A stretch of 64,000 nucleotides of DNA from Gelidibacter sediminis (lineage in GTDB: Bacteria; Bacteroidota; Bacteroidia; Flavobacteriales; Flavobacteriaceae): contig NZ_SOBW01000008.1 in the NCBI RefSeq assembly GCF_004364975.1, forward strand, positions 1,114,610 to 1,178,609, in the 5' to 3' direction. Shown in pieces: positions 54,201-62,667 of this stretch. Position 1 is the first letter of the stretch, and each line of letters starts with the position of its first letter. The position numbers and the translations under genes were made by a program. The notes beneath the pieces are model-generated. The model saw only the letters and a list, made by a program, of their open reading frames with translations, ran no database searches and was not told the DNA's origin.

Positions 54201-56629
54201 TCAATTAGTGCATCAGAAAAGACATTGGCATCACCTGCATTTACCAAATTCAAAATTAATTTGTCCACATAAGGATGTTGCTTTAAATAATTTTTAATGT
54301 GGTTAATTACCAGTTTCTTACTAATATCTGTATCAATATAGTTGTCTTTTGTGATATTAAAAAGCCCTCTGAAATAATGAAGTAACTGCCTAGATATTGA
54401 TGTAAAAGACTTGCTTTCTTTATTGTCTATTCCTTCTAAATACAAGCCCCAACCATGTGCTAATTCACCTGAATAATTGTAATTTTTTAAAGACTGATTG
54501 CCAACAATAACCAATGGATTATTGGAATAGCTAAATTCATTATTAAAAAGCACTTCTAAATTATTCGACCATGCTTCTTTGTATTTTGAAAAGCCTAATG
54601 TTTCTTGTTCCCATTTAAAAAACACATCCAAAAGCTGAAGTGTCCAAGTTAATCTTAAAGGGTGTAAAGGGGATAAAAGCAATGCTTCTATTTTTTTTCC
54701 GTCAGGTAGTTTGCTGTCTAATTTAACGACATCCAAAAATTGTAATTCACTTACTAAATCTACCAAATTAGCTTTGTCTTCCTCTGAAATTTCAACATTG
54801 GATATTTGATTTTGAAGTTCAGAAGTCCAAGCTGTAAATGCTGAAATATAATTCGAAATATCTTCTTTAAAATTAAATATATCTGCAGTTTCGAAAACAC
54901 CATCATTGTTTTCATTAGATTCCCGAATATATTTGAACACTTTATAACGCAAGCTCAATACTGTTTCTGGTGCGCTTAAGGTTAACTTACTCTCTATAAA
55001 TTTGCAATCATTAAAATTTGTAAATGACGCATTGTTATTTATATCAACCTTAACATAACCCAAATGCTCTGCATTTTCTAAAAACTCATTTTCAATGGTT
55101 CTTAATTTAGTTGATAATAGAATTTGATAGTTATGGTTTTGCGAATAGTTTATGTGAAATACAGAGGTGTGGCTTATTTTTTTATCGTCTAACCAACAAT
55201 TTGAAGGCTCTACCGGCTCTGGCGTTACAGGTTCATTATCATGTTTTAGGTCGTAGATTCTGTGATTTAAAAAGGCTTGAAATACGCTTTTAACCTTGTC
55301 TTTCCTTTGGTTGTCTTCACGATCGACGGTCTCATCAACCACAAAGTCAAAATCTTCAGAATCACAGGTTAGTTTGTAATTAAAGTCGTCTTTTAAGGCT
55401 TTTGAATTGTTTTTCTCCTCTTCTTCCCAAGCCTGTTGAATTTTAATTTCCTTAAAATCATCGTTATTATTTAATATGTCTCCAAACTCATTCTCGGCCA
55501 ATACTTTGATGAAGTAGGCACCATCGTCAATGTGGTTTGCATGCAACTCGACATCGGCATCGCGGTATGCGCGATTAGATGATGAATTTTTTAGTTTTCG
55601 CAACACCGTAATTTCTTCTCCTCTACCACCATCAACCGCCATAAGAACTATCCTGAAATATTTCAATTCCGATATTTGACTAGGGTTTGGTGTTGTTGAA
55701 AACCTAACTTTAATCTTTGAAGGACTGTTTGGATTAGCATATAATTTTTTTATATCATCTTCTATTTTAAAATCACTTGATTTAATATCATCAACAGATA
55801 GTTTTACTTCATTAAAATCTCTTTCTAAATCGGATATTTTCCAGTTTGAAAAGTTTAGATTTTGGTATTTTTTGAAGATGGTTTCTGCTATTTCCTGCTT
55901 TGTGCTTAAATGGTCTTCATTTTTAATAAAGTTTACAATTTCCCCTTGCAGCGTATTCGATTCAATAGGGATATCTGCTATACGGTCTGCCATTGGCTTA
56001 TCAAACGTTGACAGTACCTCAACACAATCTGAATTAAATTTTATTCTGGACCTTATTTTATTGCTATCCTCCAGTAATTTGGTGTCTGGTATTAAATTAA
56101 GATTATATAAATGGTTACCTATGCTATTATTACTAAAGCCAACTTCTTTAAGGTTTATAAGAAAGTTTATAATTTGAGTATTCTTGAGGTTATCCCGACC
56201 TATGAAATTTATTATATCCTCGATAATCAAGTTTTTAAATTCTACAGGAATTTCATCAATCAACTTGTTGATTAATTTTGTTTCTACACCTTCTAAACTC
56301 AACTCCTTAAAGGTTGCGTTACCATAAGAATCTTCTGCTGCCGTTCTACTGTTGGATGGGATTAAAATTAAAAGCGGTTTAGATTGGTTATTCCTCAATT
56401 CAATCAGTTTGGTGGCACTAATACATTTTTCATTCGTATTCACCTCTGATATAATGTAGGTATCTATTTCTGGAAATAGTTCATTTATTTTATCGCATAA
56501 GACATTTAATTCTTTAAAAGCCAATCCTGCAATTTTCATACAATGGCCAGGTTTTGCACTTTGCAGTTCTTCTTGATGCAAATCAATAACTAACTCAATT
56601 ATTTCCTTATAATATGTATTTATCATCAT
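51200..56629 (-). CDS. Large HerA-like ATPase with PD-(D/E)XK-like region (MAD8-like)
   Basis: This 1809-residue protein has a C-terminal HerA/DUF87 ATPase. Walker A GVQGGGKS lies near residue 1440, FIVFDEAHKYMDNKEL near 1680, and VSILIASQDPPSLPNEI follows. Near residues 1145-1165, SRADSLLVSLD then ITVIEIKCRKA match the D ... ExK pattern of PD-(D/E)XK nucleases. The long N-terminal part is helical and unrecognised; residues of about 1370-1415 are a Gln/Pro/Glu/Ser-rich linker. By order and type it corresponds to the ATP-binding protein MAD8 of the methylation-associated defence system, as I recall it. It starts 9 bp after the MAD7-like stop. Confidence 0.7.
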   Translation of the reverse strand: MMINTYYKEIIELVIDLHQEELQSAKPGHCMKIAGLAFKELNVLCDKINELFPEIDTYIISEVNTNEKCISATKLIELRNNQSKPLLILIPSNSRTAAEDSYGNATFKELSLEGVETKLINKLIDEIPVEFKNLIIEDIINFIGRDNLKNTQIINFLINLKEVGFSNNSIGNHLYNLNLIPDTKLLEDSNKIRSRIKFNSDCVEVLSTFDKPMADRIADIPIESNTLQGEIVNFIKNEDHLSTKQEIAETIFKKYQNLNFSNWKISDLERDFNEVKLSVDDIKSSDFKIEDDIKKLYANPNSPSKIKVRFSTTPNPSQISELKYFRIVLMAVDGGRGEEITVLRKLKNSSSNRAYRDADVELHANHIDDGAYFIKVLAENEFGDILNNNDDFKEIKIQQAWEEEEKNNSKALKDDFNYKLTCDSEDFDFVVDETVDREDNQRKDKVKSVFQAFLNHRIYDLKHDNEPVTPEPVEPSNCWLDDKKISHTSVFHINYSQNHNYQILLSTKLRTIENEFLENAEHLGYVKVDINNNASFTNFNDCKFIESKLTLSAPETVLSLRYKVFKYIRESNENNDGVFETADIFNFKEDISNYISAFTAWTSELQNQISNVEISEEDKANLVDLVSELQFLDVVKLDSKLPDGKKIEALLLSPLHPLRLTWTLQLLDVFFKWEQETLGFSKYKEAWSNNLEVLFNNEFSYSNNPLVIVGNQSLKNYNYSGELAHGWGLYLEGIDNKESKSFTSISRQLLHYFRGLFNITKDNYIDTDISKKLVINHIKNYLKQHPYVDKLILNLVNAGDANVFSDALIELEKENEFSAIKYEIRLFKDSDKIIEHGDALKSLLNPQSTISEEAEAFSQPSKNRLFPKLRFSINNISDYLKNPLKFNAHISFLISPFPIKIELVKPDLDTRNFYVNGIVTDYTVNVENDDNRFKWNRFIKGNNLPIVYSNLGQLGIQLFENMQSFTSCALKLEYTEAIPSTQMVLNERDKVLITHLHDYSDWVVTFDKNMGPEVYDQPSNGEDIPFLLDYVPGEEVSGISSYLTTRPTSEVLGLIGPHFKEFDLDIHNEEHQVKIKSLLEDLRALSSSLVLQLNSSKNQAFEVIGSAFTKRVLEKKGFLENGILIPIDLHQNLFNQNSFESKSRADSLLVSLDLEKKEILITVIEIKCRKALNETEREDLKMKMKEQIENTIEVLRFHFDPQYNLSNDRLDREIKNKELRGLLGFYINRSNRYNYLSDLVYDNYNDFLLDLDLGYSLKFNKVGVIYDFSTSKKHLKEIVDGDITMFTIGKDLIEDILDPDSDLNTIRLEGDDLGRELVEALGVDNKMKTFIQKLKKAPSRIEPENKPQEEQANNSEVVDVKPEGKSIQSNDSIQEQEKVNEPQEPIVTPSDSKIKSTEKPYSEPNFEIFIGNSKPSSQYGILGETAHQNKKIAIDLSGVNTMSLFGVQGGGKSYSIGTLTEMVLKQFSNVNKLPSPLAGVIFHYSESMDYEPEFTSMIQPNDQPNELRILKDVYNVEPDSIDDIIILCPERKVEERRNQFPSVEVAPLLFNPNELSIKDWQFLMNAVGNTSDYINEINFLLEELFDTNNLNVATLNQAISDSELLSKRDKTLAIRRIRFASKYVKDVNHLANYLQPSKLIIIDMRDEFIHKDQALGLFVTALDIFSATNSSENQFNKFIVFDEAHKYMDNKELTGNIVTAIREMRHKGVSILIASQDPPSLPNEIIELSSIVLLHKFNSPQWLKHIQKSITQLATLTPADMSILKPGEGFLWASKANDKRVTNQPVKIITRPRVTKHGGATINAVKKDE

Positions 56630-56638
56630 CGGTACTTT

Positions 56639-58195
56639 CTAATGTTGGTTCAATTGGTATCTTGGTCTTACTTTTTGCAGAATATATGCATCACTTAAAT
56701 CGTCGTAAAACCCTATTTGACGTAATTTTTGTTTAAAAGCCTCCACATTTTCCTTGAATGCTAAATGTGTATTTACATTGGCATCTCTAAATCTTGGCTC
56801 GGTAATTCCATTGATTATTAAACCATATCGCTCCCTAATTCTATTCATTAATTCTTCAATAGATAAGCTTCGGGTTACAAAATGGTCGCCTTGACTTTCC
56901 AAAACCATAATCTGCACCAAGGTTTCCAATAAACGTGTTCCCATAACAAACCTTCTGGGATGCTTTTTACTTCTCCCTTGTGCCATAAAACCTCTATCGG
57001 AATTGTTTTGACTTAAATTTGCCAGTAATCTTCTATATTCAATAAACTGTCTCTTTGCTTTACTATTTAATATGATGGCGAGGTACTTATCAAAATAGGT
57101 TTCTTCATATTTAGTAATATCATCAACTAATAATTTATCTTCCTCTTGAAGATTTCTGTATAATGTTGTGTATTTTACTTTGTAATAGGTCTCGCTTTCG
57201 CTGCTCTTAAGTTTAAGTGCAGACAACGCCTTATCTAAATTAGCAGAATTGTCTTTATTCAGTCCAAAAGGTTCTAAAGTCATGTTTATTTTGAATGTGG
57301 CCTCGATATACTTATAAATGGAATTGTAAAGCTTATCAGCATCCTCTATGGCATAAACCGATACTTTGCTCTCAAAATCATCTGTTGTATCAATCACAAT
57401 ATTCCAGTCATCTTCTATTTCAACTGTACCCATTTCAACCATTACTGGTAAAAAATGAATTATTTTTTGGGTATATAAAGACATGTGAAACGATATGATT
57501 GTTTTTAAGTAGTCAACCAAAACACTTCTTGGTATTTCTTGCTTATAGACTAACAATCTTCTAATATCATCACAGAATAATTCGGCTTGTTTCTTTAATA
57601 ATGGTTCAATTCTGTTTAAGGTTTTTTTAGAATCAGGATAGAAATTGGGCTTAATGATTTTTATTATGTTTAACATTCCCAAGCTATCAACATCTAATTC
57701 ATCCAATTTGTTCAGAGTGTCAGTAGTTGCATCCCAGCCTTCACTTAAAAATTTTTTTAGGTCATCTTTAACTTGTGGGTTTGCGCTTAACATCAAATAA
57801 ACTTGATCTGCTGAACTATAATCTCTGGCTACACTCGCATTCCGTAACCGGAAACTTTCAAGATGAATAGGACGTAAAGAAGCTAGTTTTTCCTTATCTA
57901 TTTTCCCTCTGAAAGCCATATTCACAAAGTTATTGCGTATCCAAGGTTCAATTGCCTCCTGATTTTCGGTATAACCAGTAACTAAATTTTCTTTTTCCAA
58001 GACTTTTAAAGCATTGCTCAAATGTTTTATTTCCACATTTTGCTTTCTTCCTGATAATCTCGGTTTTTGACCATTATAACTTAATAGCATAAACAAACTA
58101 ATCAAGGTATAATCAATATTAATCGCCTTTGCATCTACCGTATAAATGAGTTCGTTACGAAATACACTTTCCTCTTTATCTAATTTAATCGCCAT
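56639..58195 (-). CDS. Defence-operon protein of unknown fold (MAD7-like)
   Basis: This 518-residue soluble protein is mostly helical. Its N-terminal part (YTLISLFMLLSYNG, then HLSNALKVLEKENLVTGYTE) could be a winged helix. The C-terminal part (VMGTRLLETLVQIMVLESQ, then RSLSIEELMNRIRERYGL) may be another helical DNA-binding-like unit. No catalytic motif is visible. Position and length fit MAD7 of the methylation-associated defence system. It starts 2 bp after the kinase stop, indicating translational coupling. Confidence 0.55.
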   Translation of the reverse strand: MAIKLDKEESVFRNELIYTVDAKAINIDYTLISLFMLLSYNGQKPRLSGRKQNVEIKHLSNALKVLEKENLVTGYTENQEAIEPWIRNNFVNMAFRGKIDKEKLASLRPIHLESFRLRNASVARDYSSADQVYLMLSANPQVKDDLKKFLSEGWDATTDTLNKLDELDVDSLGMLNIIKIIKPNFYPDSKKTLNRIEPLLKKQAELFCDDIRRLLVYKQEIPRSVLVDYLKTIISFHMSLYTQKIIHFLPVMVEMGTVEIEDDWNIVIDTTDDFESKVSVYAIEDADKLYNSIYKYIEATFKINMTLEPFGLNKDNSANLDKALSALKLKSSESETYYKVKYTTLYRNLQEEDKLLVDDITKYEETYFDKYLAIILNSKAKRQFIEYRRLLANLSQNNSDRGFMAQGRSKKHPRRFVMGTRLLETLVQIMVLESQGDHFVTRSLSIEELMNRIRERYGLIINGITEPRFRDANVNTHLAFKENVEAFKQKLRQIGFYDDLSDAYILQKVRPRYQLNQH

Positions 58196-58197
58196 AC

Positions 58198-61100
58198 TTA
58201 AAAGTTTATTGGTTCGATTACTATTCTATTTTGATTGTCTTTTTTGATACTGAAATAATCGGCATCGTCTCTTGTTACGACCACTTTGTTATAGTTTAAG
58301 TTCTTGAGTAGATTTTTGAAAATAATTAACTCTACAAACTTCCCTCTTATATCGTTGAGTGATGGGCTAAACCCTTGCTGAATGAAATACAACATTTCGT
58401 ATAAATCCAATGATATGGTTAACTTTATATGTGGTTGCCTTTTATGTTTGAACATAAAACTATCTGGCTCGTATTCTAGATATTTCACCAAGTGTTCTGT
58501 ATTGTTTACTTTGAGTTCGAAATCATTAAGATTGAACAGCCTAAAGGATTTGCTAAATGGATCTGTTATCTCTGTAGCCGCCAAAACCAAACTTTTTTGG
58601 TCAATATTGGTGTTATCACAACCTTCATTCAATGCTATGGCTCTGGAAATACTTTGTATGGTTTCTTTGCCTGTACTCTTGTCCTGAAGCAATTGTACAA
58701 ATTTGAATACCGAATGGTACGGCAACCTTAACATAAAGGATGGCATTCCATTGCCTTTTTGGTTTTCACTCTTTATTAAGGTGGATTTCCCTTCATAATA
58801 GTGGTGTCTGATATAGGATTTTTGAACGCTTCTTATGCGCTCTAGAATTTCACTTGTCTTTTCATGAACCGGTAAACGTAATTCTTCATCCTTTACCTTA
58901 TTAAAAAGGTCTATTAAGTCTATTTCCCGTTCTGAAAACTCGATAAATTCCTTGGGTTGATGCTTATCAAAAAATAAGTTTCTATCGGTTTCTGGAATTG
59001 GTACTTCACCAATATCTGTTTCCCTTAACAACTTAATCAAACGGTCTTGGTTGCCTGAATCATCCAAAACTGGATTGGTAATATTAAAGTAATAGTATTG
59101 CCAATAGTTTTCAGGTTTACCCGCCGCTGCTTCATATAACTTATTGATGTCTTCACATTCATGGTCTCTGGTTAAGGTATAAGCTATAAAAGAACGCAGG
59201 TCTCTCATGGTAATATGCAACTCTCTTTTTAAACTCACGGTCCGTAAGAGCCATTCCATTCTGGTGATTACCTCATCTCCTGCTGCAGAATCATTTAAGG
59301 ATTCTACATTGTATTTAATGAAACATTTATTTGCTAGTGAACAGCCTTCACATTTTGTCCATAGTGCTTTATTGGTCAGTTTCTTTACTTGCTTTCGAAA
59401 TAAGCTACCTCCATTTTCGGTGTCTGCCACCACAGAGCGCAGATTTAGATTGATAATCATAACACCTTCTGGCAACTTAAAATGACCTTCATTATAAAAA
59501 TATTGGTCTATTAAATTATAAAGGTCTTTATGTTTTGATGAGGTCATTAAGAAATCTACCAAACGTCCTTCATTAATAGCAATGATGCGTCCCTCTTTGG
59601 CTCGACTGAAATCCCTAATATTTTCAAAAGGTTCAAAAAAAGTTTCCAAGACGTCATTATTGGCATTATCCTCTTGGTCTTGCGACCCATCATAATTGCT
59701 TTCATATGGCATCCCATTTATCTGGAAACGTGCACCATTTTTATGTTTGAAATTTTCAAGATTTTTGACTTCTTTTTCAATCTTTTTTATAAACGCTGTT
59801 TTTCCATCTCCTGCATTACCAGTTATAATCAGTAGCTTATACCTGTTATTAAGAATGTCAGGAATCAGTTCTTGATCTAACATTGAGAAGGAATATGTCC
59901 AATCATCAAACTGATTTGCTGATTGACTTGCTCTAGTTCCGAAGTTTCCTTGTTTAGACTGACTGTACAACGAATTGATGTATTCTACAATGTTAAGGCC
60001 TTCTACATCTATCTTAAAGCGTTTTATTTTGTCCTTATTTTTCTCAACGGTTTCTATTAAACTCTGATAGACCCTTTCTACATTTCCTTCGGTAAAGGTT
60101 TTTGCGCCACCATTCCAAAATATCTCGCTTACAATAGATTTGCTATCCACCTTAATGTTTACTTTTATTTTTTCATCAAGTTTTATAGACGATTTATATT
60201 TTTTTAGGTTATCCTTAAACTTACTCAAAGCAACATCAATGGTATCTTTAAGCACCACAAAACGTTGCATGTTATCTGCCAACTTGATATTACAACCTGG
60301 TTGATAAATCGTTATTTCGGTATGATATAAACGTTCTGTATTTGGTAATTCTGTACCAGCCTCTTCTTTCTCTGCCAACAAATTATCTTCTCCAATAGCC
60401 TCAAGAGCTTCCAGCATTTCCTTTGCCGACTTAAAACGCTCCTCTTTTTTAGTACTGATAGCTTTAGATAGAAAGTCTGCAAAGTTTTGTGAAATGGCTT
60501 CATTTAACTTTTTAGGCTCATTTGATAGCTTATGCATCATAGGTATCTTATGTGGTGCCCATGGGTATTGTTTACATACCAATTGGAACAAAGTGACACC
60601 TAATGAAAACACATCTGCTGATGTATCCCAGTTGACATTATTACTATCAGAAACTAAATCTGGTGCGAGGTATGGATTTGTACCCACAAAATCGGTGTTG
60701 TCTTCTGCAAAAGAAGCCACGTTAAAATCGATTAACACAAAACGTTCTTGATTGTCCCAAATAATATTCTGCGGTTTAATATCGCGATGGAACATGGGTG
60801 GATTTTGTGATTGCATAGACACCAATGCCGACAGGATGTCTGTTGCCAATTGATACACTCTATGCATTGGTAATCTGGCATCGGTACGCACATAGGTACT
60901 TAAATTATCACCATCCAGTAACTCGGTTAAGGTGTAAAATTGCCCTGATGGTGTTGTCCCATTCCAAACAAATCGTACAATATTAGGGTGACTTAACTTG
61001 CTTAATGCTGCATATTCGTCCTTTACGGATGCATCATTTACACTGGTGTTAAACAGTTTCATGGCATATTCCGTCCCTTGAATAGAGTGCTTAACTTTAA

Positions 61101-62667
61101 ATACTTTAGAATAACCTCCTTTACCCAATTCATTATAGATGGTGTAATCACCAATACGGTCGCCTTCTTTTATTTCGTCTAACTCCTTATCAGAAACATC
61201 TGCATCTTCTTTTTTAGAGTCTTGCGTTTCTTTTTTAATTGTACTTTCAACTTCTTGGGACGTTCCTTTTTTAATAATAGCTTCCAATTCCTCTACGCTA
61301 TCAATACGCTGAAACTCATCAACCAAAATGGTTTTATTGCAGATTTCGTCAATCCACTTTGGTAAGGTTGGTTTTACTTTAGATGGCCATTTGTTTTCCG
61401 GTAATCTCCCATTTAGGTTATTCAATTCGTAAGGCGATTTTATAGGTTCTTCTCCTACAAATAACCAATAGGTTAAAATACCAAAAGAATATAAATCGGA
61501 TGCTCTACTGGCTTCTCCTACGGTTAGTTCTAACGCATGATATGGTGTGGCGTTTTGCTCATTTATAGTAGCCTGAACCGTGTAGCCTTCTTCATTGTGA
61601 TAGGTAAAATAGGCTTTACCGAAATTGCCTAACATCGCATAACCACCTCTATAATAAATATTATCTGGATTGATATCACGGTGGAATACATTGTGCTCGT
61701 GAGCTGCTTTTAAGGCTGACGCAATGTTTTTTAAAATATCTATTTTTTCTGAAAAGGTGAATTCGCTTGTTTTTGTTTTTAACTTATTACGTAAGGAATC
61801 TTCCTCTAGAAAATCTGTGATTTCATAAAAGAGATGGTTTTCTTCATCTAATTCATATTGAACATTAGTAATAAAGGGGTTACTCTTGATATGTTCTAAA
61901 GCCTTAAACCCATTTTTGATTTTCAGTTCTCGTTGTTTGAGTTCTTCTGGTGACAAGCCTTTTACCTGAAGCGTATATTCCTTGATACGTTTGCGGATGG
62001 ATGAAGTAACACCTTTGGGTTTGGCAAGATATTCTGTATAATAATTTTCTTGGTCTACAATTTCCAGAATCTCGTGGCTGTAGAGTTCTTTTTTGTCTTC
62101 GGTTTTCTTTTCGCTGAAACGCCCAACTAAATAATCTACAATTTTATCCTGTATATCGGCAATGGAATTTTCATATCTATCGCTTGCTGGATTTGCAATA
62201 AAGTTGATTAAACGTTGGTCTAACTGAAAACTTACTTTACCTGCTTCTTGAACAATATAAGGTTCAATACCATTTGGATACGATAAGGTTACCATATTGA
62301 CTACATAGGCTCTCCCTAACTCATATTCGTATTCTTTGAGTTTAGAGGCTAAAATGGCGGTTTTAATACGCCCTGTTTTTAGCGGATTGGGTTTTTGACG
62401 GTCGTTAACATACCAATAGTTGTCATCGCCTTCTATACGCCCTTTCCAGTCTTTGTTTTCTATGTTGTAAATGGCATGTGGTGTTACCACAATAAGGTCG
62501 TACTCCCAATATTGGGTTTGGTTGTTACGTGGGTTGGTTGCTGCCAGCTCTATATTAGGAATCAAGGTAAAACTATCTGGAAGGTTGACTTCTAGAAAAT
62601 CTATTAAACGCTGTTCGCCTGCATTAACAACAGTCTCGAAATAAGGTGGTTTTATGATTCTTGCCAT
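58198..62667 (-). CDS. NERD / tandem kinase / P-loop protein (MAD6-like Ser/Thr kinase)
   Basis: This 1489-residue protein has four parts. A NERD nuclease-related domain lies at about 1-160, with EYDLIVV and IENKDWKGRI. A first kinase-like domain (about 245-465) has FHRDINPDNI but NFG instead of DFG and no glycine loop. A second kinase (about 505-760) is intact: GKGGYSKV, Lys537 in YAMKLF, FHRDIKPQNI and DFN. A C-terminal region has Walker A TGNAGDGKT at 949-957. This agrees with the kinase MAD6 of methylation-associated defence systems as I recall it. It overlaps the HsdS-like gene by 16 bp. Its targets may include operon partners, with the PP2C reversing the mark. Confidence 0.8.
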   Translation of the reverse strand: MARIIKPPYFETVVNAGEQRLIDFLEVNLPDSFTLIPNIELAATNPRNNQTQYWEYDLIVVTPHAIYNIENKDWKGRIEGDDNYWYVNDRQKPNPLKTGRIKTAILASKLKEYEYELGRAYVVNMVTLSYPNGIEPYIVQEAGKVSFQLDQRLINFIANPASDRYENSIADIQDKIVDYLVGRFSEKKTEDKKELYSHEILEIVDQENYYTEYLAKPKGVTSSIRKRIKEYTLQVKGLSPEELKQRELKIKNGFKALEHIKSNPFITNVQYELDEENHLFYEITDFLEEDSLRNKLKTKTSEFTFSEKIDILKNIASALKAAHEHNVFHRDINPDNIYYRGGYAMLGNFGKAYFTYHNEEGYTVQATINEQNATPYHALELTVGEASRASDLYSFGILTYWLFVGEEPIKSPYELNNLNGRLPENKWPSKVKPTLPKWIDEICNKTILVDEFQRIDSVEELEAIIKKGTSQEVESTIKKETQDSKKEDADVSDKELDEIKEGDRIGDYTIYNELGKGGYSKVFKVKHSIQGTEYAMKLFNTSVNDASVKDEYAALSKLSHPNIVRFVWNGTTPSGQFYTLTELLDGDNLSTYVRTDARLPMHRVYQLATDILSALVSMQSQNPPMFHRDIKPQNIIWDNQERFVLIDFNVASFAEDNTDFVGTNPYLAPDLVSDSNNVNWDTSADVFSLGVTLFQLVCKQYPWAPHKIPMMHKLSNEPKKLNEAISQNFADFLSKAISTKKEERFKSAKEMLEALEAIGEDNLLAEKEEAGTELPNTERLYHTEITIYQPGCNIKLADNMQRFVVLKDTIDVALSKFKDNLKKYKSSIKLDEKIKVNIKVDSKSIVSEIFWNGGAKTFTEGNVERVYQSLIETVEKNKDKIKRFKIDVEGLNIVEYINSLYSQSKQGNFGTRASQSANQFDDWTYSFSMLDQELIPDILNNRYKLLIITGNAGDGKTAFIKKIEKEVKNLENFKHKNGARFQINGMPYESNYDGSQDQEDNANNDVLETFFEPFENIRDFSRAKEGRIIAINEGRLVDFLMTSSKHKDLYNLIDQYFYNEGHFKLPEGVMIINLNLRSVVADTENGGSLFRKQVKKLTNKALWTKCEGCSLANKCFIKYNVESLNDSAAGDEVITRMEWLLRTVSLKRELHITMRDLRSFIAYTLTRDHECEDINKLYEAAAGKPENYWQYYYFNITNPVLDDSGNQDRLIKLLRETDIGEVPIPETDRNLFFDKHQPKEFIEFSEREIDLIDLFNKVKDEELRLPVHEKTSEILERIRSVQKSYIRHHYYEGKSTLIKSENQKGNGMPSFMLRLPYHSVFKFVQLLQDKSTGKETIQSISRAIALNEGCDNTNIDQKSLVLAATEITDPFSKSFRLFNLNDFELKVNNTEHLVKYLEYEPDSFMFKHKRQPHIKLTISLDLYEMLYFIQQGFSPSLNDIRGKFVELIIFKNLLKNLNYNKVVVTRDDADYFSIKKDNQNRIVIEPINF

